Shown here piece by piece: positions 1-5,161 of a stretch of DNA of 10,493 bases. Below the pieces are notes generated by a model, which searched no databases, was not told the DNA's origin, and was given only the letters and a program-made list of their open reading frames with translations. Numbering within the stretch: position 1 is the first letter of the stretch; each line of letters starts with the position of its first letter. The stretch is from the NCBI GenBank assembly GCA_904398675.1, contig CAJFPI010000225.1, positions 1 to 10,493 on the forward strand, given 5' to 3'. A program made the translations under genes and the position numbers. The DNA comes from an uncultured Oscillospiraceae bacterium. GTDB lineage: Bacteria > Bacillota > Clostridia > Oscillospirales > Oscillospiraceae.

Positions 1-160
1 GACCCCCGGCACCGTCATCGTCATCCCCCCGGAGGTGAAGCACTGGCACGGGGCCAAGGCGGACAGCTGGTTCAGCCACATTGCCGTGGAGGTACCCGGA
101 GAGGAGACCGGAAACGAGTGGCTGGAGCCGGTGGACGACGCGGCATACGCAGCCCTGTAA
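1..160 (+). CDS. Cupin-domain protein, C-terminal fragment (5' end outside the window)
   Basis: The reading frame opens at base 2 and ends at TAA 158-160, giving the last 52 residues of a protein cut by the window edge. The fragment reads as the end of a small single-domain cupin beta-barrel. It has a proline-rich turn (IPPEVKHWHGA), then SWFSHIAVEV, then a short acidic tail with WLEPV. In this type of cupin the H-W-H turn supplies metal or ligand contacts. The reaction cannot be told from the fragment. A carboxymuconolactone decarboxylase-family gene starts 72 bases downstream on the same strand with no terminator between. Small cupins often sit beside such genes in Firmicutes and Bacteroides, so an operon is likely. 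The cupin assignment rests on this short tail and the neighbour. The exact family is unknown. Confidence 0.7.
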   Translation, partial: TPGTVIVIPPEVKHWHGAKADSWFSHIAVEVPGEETGNEWLEPVDDAAYAAL

Positions 161-232
161 GCCAGATCCGGTAAAAATCAGCGGGACCACAGCGGAATTT
201 CAGAAAAGCCAGCAGAAAAGGAGTGCATACTT

Positions 233-922
233 ATGAAGAGCTATCGGGAGACAGACCCGGAATTTGCGGAGCGGTTTGAACAGTTTGCCTTTGATGAAGT
301 TGTGAACGAGCCCGGACAGGGCCTTGACGAGATCACCCGCCATATGGCCATCCTGGCCACGCTGCTGGGCTGCCAGGGGACGGAGGCCTTCCGCCAGCTG
401 CTGCCGCAGTCGCTGGACGCCGGGGTGACGCCGGTGATGGTCAAGGAAATCGTCTACCAGGCAGTGGACTACCTGGGAATCGGCCGGGTGCTGCCCTTTT
501 TGGACATCACCAACAAGGTGCTGGAGGCCCGGGGCGTGAAACTGCCTCTGGAGGGACAGGCCACCACCACCATGGAGGACCGGCTGGAGCGGGGCGCCCA
601 GACCCAGGCGGAAATGTTCGGTCCCCAGATGCTGGAGCGGTGGAAGGACGGCCACATCAACCGCTGGCTGGCGGCCAACTGCTTTGGCGACTACTACACC
701 CGCACCGGGCTCACCCTGGCCCAGCGGGAGATGATCACCTTCTGTTTCCTGGCGGCCCAGGGCGGCTGTGAGCCCCAGCTCACCAGCCATGCCAAGGGCA
801 ACATGAACATGGGCAACGACAAGGACTTCCTGATTCGGGTGGTGTCCCAGTGTCTGCCCTATATCGGCTATCCCAGGAGCCTGAACGCCATCGCCTGCGT
901 CAACAGGGCGGCGGAAAATTAG
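233..922 (+). CDS. Carboxymuconolactone decarboxylase-family protein with two CMD domains
   Basis: The protein has 229 residues and starts at ATG 233, with AAAAGGAG at 216-223 nine bases upstream. It holds two copies of the CMD/AhpD helical fold (PF02627). The first is at about residues 33-100 and contains GVTPVMVKEIVYQAVDYLG. The second is at about 145-225 and contains LTLAQREMITFCFLAAQGG, then SHAKGNMNMG, then YIGYPRSLNAI. In the second copy Cys179 and His186 occupy the spacing of the AhpD C-x2-C-x3-H motif, but the second cysteine position is Gln182. AhpD-type disulfide peroxidase chemistry is therefore unlikely. Family members include gamma-carboxymuconolactone decarboxylases and many uncharacterised redox or decarboxylase proteins. 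No aromatic-degradation genes are visible, so the name marks fold, not substrate. It is probably cotranscribed with the cupin gene and ends at the terminator just downstream. Confidence 0.85.
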   Translation: MKSYRETDPEFAERFEQFAFDEVVNEPGQGLDEITRHMAILATLLGCQGTEAFRQLLPQSLDAGVTPVMVKEIVYQAVDYLGIGRVLPFLDITNKVLEARGVKLPLEGQATTTMEDRLERGAQTQAEMFGPQMLERWKDGHINRWLAANCFGDYYTRTGLTLAQREMITFCFLAAQGGCEPQLTSHAKGNMNMGNDKDFLIRVVSQCLPYIGYPRSLNAIACVNRAAEN

Positions 923-941
923 CGGCAGATCTGCCAGGAAT

Positions 942-987
942 AAAGGCGCACCCCAAGCTTGAATTGATCGCTTTGGGTGCGCCTTTT
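942..987. terminator. Bidirectional intrinsic terminator between the CMD and glycosylase genes
   Basis: The arms 942-958 and 970-986 form a 17-bp stem (AAAGGCGCACCC...GGGTGCGCCTTT) with one mismatch at C954. The loop is 11 nt and TTTT closes the + side. The A-rich start gives a short U-run on the - strand. It lies 20 bases after the CMD stop and 52 bases beyond the convergent glycosylase stop, so it can serve both. Confidence 0.85.
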
Positions 988-1038
988 CTGGTTTTCCGTT
1001 TTGCCGCTGCGCTGTTTCCAGCGGTCATCTCCTTCAAA

Positions 1039-1902
1039 TCAGGTGTACCGGACGCTGAACCGCCCCGCGGCGGCTCTGCCCGGCGCAAAACGATCCTTGT
1101 GGGACAGGGCATGAAAAAAAGCGTACTGCTGCATGATCCCGGCGTTTTCCCCGTAGGCGGGGAAGGGATTCCTCCCGCCGTATTCCACCTCGATCACCTT
1201 TCTGATCCAGGTGTCCACCGGCACGGCGGCTGTCCTGCCGTATGCGAAGAGGCCGATGCAGCTGGCCACCTTGTCCCCCACGCCGCGGACCGTTTTCAGC
1301 CTCTCGAACAGCTCTGCATCCGGAAACTCCCGCAGTCTCTCCAAGTCCAGCTCTCCCGACGCCACTTTCTCCGCCGCGTCCTGGATATAGGACACGCGAT
1401 AGCCCAGCTTGCACGCCGTCAGCGCCCCTTCTTCCGCCTGCGCCAGCTGCCGGGGCGCGGGAAATGTGTACAGTGTCTCATAGGGCGTGACCACCGGGCG
1501 GCCGTACTTTTCTGAAAGCAGCTCCACCGCGGCCTTGATGGCGGGGATGCTCTTTCGCTGGGAGATAATGAAGGTGATGAGGACCTCCCAGGGATCCTGC
1601 CGGAGGACCCGGATCCCTCTCCCCTCCTCTGCGGCCTGCCGCAGATAGGGGTCCGAGGCGGGGATGGAGCGGGCGATCTCCCCATAGCTCCGGCTGAGAT
1701 CGAAATACGGAAGCCACACCGTCTCCCATGCCGCAGCCGTGCAGCTGACATCAAAAAGCTGCGGGGCGCACGGCCTGATGTACAGAACGCTGTCCCCGGT
1801 GATAAACCGGAACATGCCGTCCGCAAGCTCCCTGGCCCGGAAACACTGCCCGCTGTCCGCAATCTTCCGCAAATCAAAATCATCTGAAACCAAAACCCGC
1901 AT
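1039..1902 (-). CDS. OGG1-like DNA glycosylase/AP lyase (HhH-GPD superfamily)
   Basis: This 287-residue protein should excise a damaged base and nick the abasic site in base-excision repair. The N-terminal part (about 1-95, including SGQCFRARE) matches the OGG N-domain. The HhH-GPD domain follows at about 100-265. The hairpin LKTVRGVGDKVASCIG holds Lys211 and VPVDTWIRKV holds Asp230. Their 19-residue spacing equals that of Lys249 and Asp268 in human OGG1, so both catalytic residues are present. GYRVSYI is also shared. The segment matching the OGG1 S-N-N-N-I loop reads SQRKSI, so Asn149 is replaced by Arg116, and the His270 position is Trp232. Lesion specificity may therefore differ from 8-oxoguanine. 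The start at 1902 is chosen for GGAGGAGG at 1912-1919. The frame stays open upstream, but without family similarity. Confidence 0.85.
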   Translation of the reverse strand: MRVLVSDDFDLRKIADSGQCFRARELADGMFRFITGDSVLYIRPCAPQLFDVSCTAAAWETVWLPYFDLSRSYGEIARSIPASDPYLRQAAEEGRGIRVLRQDPWEVLITFIISQRKSIPAIKAAVELLSEKYGRPVVTPYETLYTFPAPRQLAQAEEGALTACKLGYRVSYIQDAAEKVASGELDLERLREFPDAELFERLKTVRGVGDKVASCIGLFAYGRTAAVPVDTWIRKVIEVEYGGRNPFPAYGENAGIMQQYAFFHALSHKDRFAPGRAAAGRFSVRYT

Positions 1903-1911
1903 CAAGGAACC

Positions 1912-1919
1912 CCTCCTCC
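1912..1919 (-). promoter_or_regulatory. Ribosome binding site deciding the glycosylase start
   Basis: The minus strand reads GGAGGAGG here, about nine bases before ATG 1902. The open frame continues for 79 more codons, with another ATG at 1923. Only the 1902 start has a strong site and begins at the conserved N-domain. Confidence 0.75.
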
Positions 1920-1954
1920 CCATCCAGCCGCCCCAGAGGCGCCGGGCCAAGAAC

Positions 1955-1983
1955 AGCATAGCACGGCCCCGGCTCTTTGTCCA
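1955..1983 (-). promoter_or_regulatory. Putative sigma-70 (SigA-type) promoter of the glycosylase gene
   Basis: On the minus strand TGGACA (1978-1983) and TATGCT (1955-1960) are 17 bp apart. Transcription would begin near 1948, leaving a leader of about 46 nt. It lies back to back with the ATPase promoter. This is pattern matching only. Confidence 0.55.
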
Positions 1984-2001
1984 CTCCCCGCTTTGTTCCC
2001 C

Positions 2002-2030
2002 TTGTGCCGCAGTGCTTTTTCGGCTATACT
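2002..2030 (+). promoter_or_regulatory. Putative sigma-70 (SigA-type) promoter of the ATPase gene
   Basis: TTGTGC (2002-2007) and TATACT (2025-2030) are separated by exactly 17 bp. The predicted start near 2037 gives a leader of about 93 nt that contains the inverted repeat at 2044-2091. Confidence 0.6.
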
Positions 2031-2043
2031 GGATCTGTATCAA

Positions 2044-2091
2044 GCCGCGCCGCCCCGAAAACCGGGGCGCTGGAGCTCCCGGCGGCGCGGC
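2044..2091 (+). repeat. GC-rich inverted repeat in the ATPase leader
   Basis: GCCGCGCCGCC (2044-2054) and GGCGGCGCGGC (2081-2091) are perfect 11-bp complements. Between them CCCCG (2053-2057) can pair with CGGGG (2063-2067) as a nested hairpin that competes for two bases of the outer stem, and the palindrome GGAGCTCC lies at 2072-2079. No T-run follows on either strand, so it is not a simple terminator. It sits 20 bases before the ribosome site GAAGGAAG (2111-2118), so it may influence translation or RNA stability. Confidence 0.65.
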
Positions 2092-2129
2092 AAAATCGCT
2101 CAATCCAAGAGAAGGAAGTGTAAATACCG

Positions 2130-3833
2130 ATGCAGACATCTGCTGATTTGAAAAGCCTGCTTTCCCGGATCGACCGGCGCGGCTATCCGGCCTATAAGGA
2201 CACCAGGGGCGCCTACCAGTTTCCCGGCTATGTGCTGTCCATCGACCACGTCCAGGGGGACCCCTTCGCCGCCCCCTCCAAACTCAGCGTCCATGTGGCG
2301 GGGCGGACGGCCGCCTTCCCGCCGGCGCTGTACCGCCTGCCCTGCCAGCGCATCGCCCTGCAGGACGAGCTGACGCGGCAGTTCGGACGCCAGGCGGCCC
2401 AGGTCTCCTTCCAGGCCCGGGGTTCCGGCCACAGCGGTCTGATCTCCCTGAGCCGCTGCGGCCAGGAGGTGCTGGAGCGCACCGCCTGCTCCCTGGACCC
2501 TAAAACCGGCGACCTGCTGCTGCGGCTGGAGGTGGGATTTCCCGCCAACGGGCGGACCATCAACGCCCGGGAGCTGGAGAAAATCCTCTTTGACGACCTG
2601 CCCCGATGCGTCAAGGCGTCGCTGATCTGCGCCAACCTGGACGCCAGGCGGCTCCAGGCTGTGGCCGATCTGGCGGAGGACCAGAAGGCCATCCGCGAGG
2701 CCCTGCCCCGGCTGGGGCTGTGCGCCTTTGTGGCCGACGGCAGCATCCTCCCCCGGGAGAGCGGCGTCTCCTCCCGGCCTATGAAGGGGGCGGTGGCCTT
2801 TCAGGCGCCGCCGGAGCTGGCAGTGACGCTGGAGCTGCCCCACCGGGGACTGGTCCGGGGCATGGGCATCCCCAGGGGGATCACCCTCATCGTGGGCGGC
2901 GGCTACCACGGGAAATCCACCCTGCTCAAGGCCCTGGAGCTGGGCGTCTACCCCCACATCGCCGGCGACGGCCGGGAATATGTGGTCACTGACGACACCG
3001 CTGTGAAGATCCGGGCGGAGGACGGCCGGAGCATTCAAAAAACCGACATCTCCCTGTTTATCAACGACCTGCCCAACGGGAAGGACACCCGCTCCTTCTC
3101 CACCGAGGACGCCAGCGGCAGCACCTCCCAGGCGGCAAACGTGGTGGAGGCCATGGAGGCCGGGACGTCCCTGCTGCTGATGGACGAGGACACCAGCGCC
3201 ACCAACTTCATGATCCGGGACGAGCTGATGCAGCGGGTGATCCGCCGGGATATGGAGCCCATCACCCCCTTTATCGACCGGATCCGGGAGCTCTATGACC
3301 GGCACGGCGTCTCCACTGTCATCGTGGCGGGAAGCTCCGGGGCCTATTTCCACATTGCCGACCATATCATCCAGATGGACCGGTATGTCCCCCGGGACAT
3401 CACCGCCCTGGCCAAGGGCGAGGCGGCACACTTTCCCCTGCGCGACGAGCCCCTGGCGCCGGCGGCGGCGCCCTGTTTCCAGCGCTGCCCCAAGGCCGAC
3501 CCGGAGCTGCGCCAGGGCGATCGGGTCAAGCTGAAACCCCTGGGCCGGGACGGGTTCTCCATCAACCGGGAGACCGTTGACCTGCGGTATGTGGAGCAGC
3601 TGGCGGACGGCGAGCAGTCCGCCGCTCTGGGCTGGTGCCTGCTCTACGCCCAGCGGCACCTGCTGGATGGAAAGCGGGATCTCCGCCAGGTAGTGGACGC
3701 GCTGGAGAAGGTCATGGAGGAGCAGGGACTGGAGGCCCTGAGCGAAAGCCGCTCCAGCGTCCCCTTCCTGGCAAGGCCCCGGCGGCAGGAGATCTTCGCC
3801 TGCCTGAACCGGTACCGGGGGCTGCGGCTGTAA
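2130..3833 (+). CDS. ABC-class P-loop ATPase (PF09818 family), function unknown
   Basis: The 567-residue length matches the family of predicted 'ATPases of the ABC class', soluble proteins unlinked to a transporter. A family-specific N-terminal region (about 1-240, with FPGYVLSIDHVQGDPFA) precedes the nucleotide-binding part. Walker A is GGGYHGKST (256-264). An ABC-signature-like ASGSTSQA lies at 328-335. Walker B is LLLMDEDTSATNF, with Asp352 and Glu353. VSTVIVAGSSGAYFHIADHII follows near 395. The C-terminal section (about 440-567) completes the family architecture. There are no membrane segments. From memory, the trypanosome RNA-editing factor MRB1590 shares this fold and binds RNA in a central pore, so a nucleic-acid role is possible but unproven in bacteria. 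ATG 2130 is preceded by GAAGGAAG at 2111-2118. The gene diverges from the glycosylase gene. Confidence 0.88.
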   Translation: MQTSADLKSLLSRIDRRGYPAYKDTRGAYQFPGYVLSIDHVQGDPFAAPSKLSVHVAGRTAAFPPALYRLPCQRIALQDELTRQFGRQAAQVSFQARGSGHSGLISLSRCGQEVLERTACSLDPKTGDLLLRLEVGFPANGRTINARELEKILFDDLPRCVKASLICANLDARRLQAVADLAEDQKAIREALPRLGLCAFVADGSILPRESGVSSRPMKGAVAFQAPPELAVTLELPHRGLVRGMGIPRGITLIVGGGYHGKSTLLKALELGVYPHIAGDGREYVVTDDTAVKIRAEDGRSIQKTDISLFINDLPNGKDTRSFSTEDASGSTSQAANVVEAMEAGTSLLLMDEDTSATNFMIRDELMQRVIRRDMEPITPFIDRIRELYDRHGVSTVIVAGSSGAYFHIADHIIQMDRYVPRDITALAKGEAAHFPLRDEPLAPAAAPCFQRCPKADPELRQGDRVKLKPLGRDGFSINRETVDLRYVEQLADGEQSAALGWCLLYAQRHLLDGKRDLRQVVDALEKVMEEQGLEALSESRSSVPFLARPRRQEIFACLNRYRGLRL

Positions 3834-3895
3834 CCGGTCCCCACTCTCCCCCGTCTGTGCGCCCTGCGGGCCGCGGCAGGCGGACAAAATAAAAG

Positions 3896-3925
3896 TACGG
3901 CCAGCGGCGGATACCGCTGGCCGTA
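3896..3925. terminator. Shared intrinsic terminator between the ATPase and GNAT genes
   Basis: A perfect 12-bp stem, TACGGCCAGCGG (3896-3907) with CCGCTGGCCGTA (3914-3925), has a 6-nt loop. Read on the minus strand it is followed by CTTTTATTTT, a good U-tract just beyond the GNAT stop. On the plus strand only TTGAT follows, so it should work best for the minus-strand gene. Confidence 0.85.
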
Positions 3926-3934
3926 TTGATAGGG

Positions 3935-4561
3935 TCAAAACAGCTGTCCCGGGCGTTTTTCCTTGGCCTTGGGCGGAAATTTCCTGTCAAATGCCCCCGC
4001 CTTCTCCTCGTCCACAAAATACCCCTCCGGCGTGCGATACACGCCGGTGACGCCGTCCAGAAAGCCCTCCTTCAGCTCCTTGAGCAGAAAATAGGGTGAG
4101 ATCTCCCCCTCCGGCTCCCCAAAGCAGCGGATGCCGCGGTTTCCGGCCACCACAAAGCCGGATTTGCCGTAAAAGGCGATATTGCCCTCAATGCAGAGGG
4201 CGCCCGTTCCCAGAGCCCGTGCCTCCTCCATGGATCTCTCCAGCAGCAGCTTTCCATAGCCCCGGCGCTGAAGGTCCGGATGGATGCTGATGGGGCCGAA
4301 GGTCATCACCGGCAGGGTCCGGCCGTCGTCGGCCGCAAGGACAGCGCGCATATACATGATGTGGCCGATGGGCCGCCCGTCCTTTTCCAGGACCAGGTCC
4401 AGCTCCGGCACAAAGGCGGGGTCGCCGCGCAGCACATGGAGCACATAGTGCTCGGTGCAGCCGGGGCGGTACACGTTCCAAAACGCCTCCCGGGTGAGCG
4501 CCTCAATGGCGTCATAGTCCGCGGGCGTCTCTCTTCGAATGATCAGATCTTCCTGATGCAT
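3935..4561 (-). CDS. GNAT-family N-acetyltransferase, YhbS-like
   Basis: This 208-residue soluble enzyme should move an acetyl group from acetyl-CoA to an amine of unknown identity. The GNAT fold covers about residues 6-165. IIRRETPADYDAIEALTREAF forms the first strand and helix. MTFGPISIHPDLQRRGYGKLLL holds the acetyl-CoA pyrophosphate loop QRRGYG at 98-103. CIEGNIAFYGKSGF is the conserved late strand with the G-x(4)-YxKxGF pattern. The layout matches COG3153 (YhbS-like) proteins, some of which act on RNA or protein substrates. The basic C-terminal tail (about 190-208) is not part of the fold. The start at ATG 4561 is set by GGAGGAG at 4568-4574. The longer open frame upstream lacks family similarity. 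It is transcribed alone and ends at the hairpin at 3896-3925. Confidence 0.85.
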   Translation of the reverse strand: MHQEDLIIRRETPADYDAIEALTREAFWNVYRPGCTEHYVLHVLRGDPAFVPELDLVLEKDGRPIGHIMYMRAVLAADDGRTLPVMTFGPISIHPDLQRRGYGKLLLERSMEEARALGTGALCIEGNIAFYGKSGFVVAGNRGIRCFGEPEGEISPYFLLKELKEGFLDGVTGVYRTPEGYFVDEEKAGAFDRKFPPKAKEKRPGQLF

Positions 4562-4596
4562 GGCGGTCTCCTCCAAAATATCAAAATACCGTGGGT

Positions 4597-4663
4597 GCGG
4601 CACCGGGAGGCCGGGGGATGGAATAAGGCCGCCCGGCTCGGGGGCATCCCCTCGCGGTGCCGC
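4597..4663 (-). repeat. Nested inverted repeat in the GNAT gene leader
   Basis: The outer arms GCGGCACCG (4597-4605) and CGGTGCCGC (4655-4663) are perfect complements. Inside them GGGGATG (4614-4620) pairs perfectly with CATCCCC (4645-4651). Together they form a long interrupted stem in the roughly 140-nt leader between the putative promoter and ATG 4561. No U-tract follows it in the minus direction, so it is not an ordinary terminator. Confidence 0.6.
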
Positions 4664-4709
4664 TCTGTTTCCGGCAGTATGTCTTTTCTCGTGCCTCTCC
4701 GGCAGGGCT

Positions 4710-4739
4710 ATCATAGCATATGATGCCGTCTGATAGCAA
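4710..4739 (-). promoter_or_regulatory. Putative promoter of the GNAT gene
   Basis: On the minus strand TTGCTA (4734-4739) and TATGAT (4710-4715) are 18 bp apart. The start would lie near 4703, which places the nested inverted repeat in the transcript. The -35 box is only moderate, so this is tentative. Confidence 0.4.
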
Positions 4740-4824
4740 GAATATTTCGTCATGCTGCCCCTTCCGGCAGCCAGGCATGGCGATGATACAGCGGCGGAGA
4801 AAAATTTTTTGTGGAAAAACACCT

Positions 4825-4853
4825 TTGAATTTTTCGGCGGGGTCCTATATAAT
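4825..4853 (+). promoter_or_regulatory. Near-consensus promoter of the MATE leader
   Basis: TTGAAT (4825-4830), a 17-bp spacer and a perfect TATAAT (4848-4853) form the best promoter in the window. The expected start near 4860 is the first base of leader element A, so the RNA would begin with that hairpin. The MATE start codon is about 300 nt downstream. Such a strong promoter ahead of two terminators fits control by attenuation. Confidence 0.75.
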
Positions 4854-4859
4854 AAGCAT

Positions 4860-4916
4860 ACAACGTGTAGCTTTCATGCGTAATTCCGGTTGCGCCTGGC
4901 TGCACGTTGTTTTTTT
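4860..4916 (+). promoter_or_regulatory. Leader element A: riboswitch/attenuator-like hairpin with U-tract (possible guanidine-IV, mepA motif)
   Basis: The outer stem ACAACGTGTAGC (4860-4871) pairs with GCTGCACGTTGT (4899-4910) over 12 bp with one G-U pair (T4868/G4902). Seven T (4910-4916) follow, which is the form of an intrinsic terminator. On the 5' side a UUU bulge separates it from an inner stem (4875-4881 with 4892-4898, one mismatch) closed by the 10-nt loop AATTCCGGTT (4882-4891). Element B downstream repeats this plan, including the same wobble pair, the 10-nt loop and its AA-x-UCC-x-G core. The duplication and the position before a MepA-like MATE pump suggest a riboswitch. Guanidine-IV (mepA motif), known from Clostridia upstream of MATE genes, is the leading candidate. 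I could not check the published consensus. Confidence 0.6.
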
Positions 4917-5047
4917 GGGAAGAGAGGCGGCACAGTGTGAGAATAATTCCTCCCGCCGGGCTGGCCCTCCCCTTCTGCTGAAGGGTGCTGCCGGGCCGGG
5001 GCCGCGCGCCTGCATTCCCCGTCTCCGGCGCATTGGAAAAATTCATA

Positions 5048-5101
5048 AAAAAGCGTGTAGCCTATGGCGTAAATCCAGCGACGTCATGCTGCACGCTTTT
5101 T
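5048..5101 (+). promoter_or_regulatory. Leader element B: second copy of the riboswitch/attenuator-like hairpin
   Basis: The stem AAAAAGCGTGTAGC (5048-5061) pairs with GCTGCACGCTTTTT (5088-5101) over 14 bp, again with a G-U pair in the UGUAGC/GCUGCA step (T5058/G5091). A CU bulge precedes an inner 7-bp stem (5064-5070 with 5081-5087), and the 10-nt loop is AAATCCAGCG (5071-5080). The 3' arm ends in five T and acts as its own terminator tail. Eleven of the 14 outer pairs differ in context from element A, yet the core GTGTAGC...GCTGCAC, bulge, inner stem and loop are kept. The ATG of the MATE gene is 61 bases beyond. GTGCAG at 5105-5110 could pair with CTGCAC at 5089-5094 as an alternative fold. 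Confidence 0.6.
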
Positions 5102-5161
5102 GCTGTGCAGATGCACAGTAAAAACAGGCTTTATATTCTGAAACAGAGGAAAGTGTATCCC

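Noticed and set aside
1903..2139. N-terminal extension of the glycosylase (79 extra codons)
   Set aside because: The extension has no OGG similarity, crosses both predicted promoters and the ATPase leader hairpin, and lacks a good ribosome site. ATG 1902 has a strong one.
2100..3938. Long open frame of 612 codons on the minus strand
   Set aside because: It lies antisense to the whole ATPase gene, has low-complexity Gln/Gly/Ala/Pro/Asp-rich content with no recognisable motif, and is explained by the codon bias of a GC-rich gene.
4917..5047. A third copy of the leader element between A and B
   Set aside because: The stretch has ordinary GC-rich hairpins (for example CCCTTC/GAAGGG at 4970-4985) but no GTGTAGC...GCTGCAC core and no U-tract.
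4720..5121. Open frame of 133 codons on the plus strand
   Set aside because: It spans the promoter and both leader hairpins, so most of it is non-coding leader, and its protein resembles nothing.
4985..5161. N-terminal extension of the MATE protein
   Set aside because: The extension is hydrophilic, overlaps leader element B and lies before the AGAGGA ribosome site. MATE proteins normally begin close to the first helix, as from ATG 5162.
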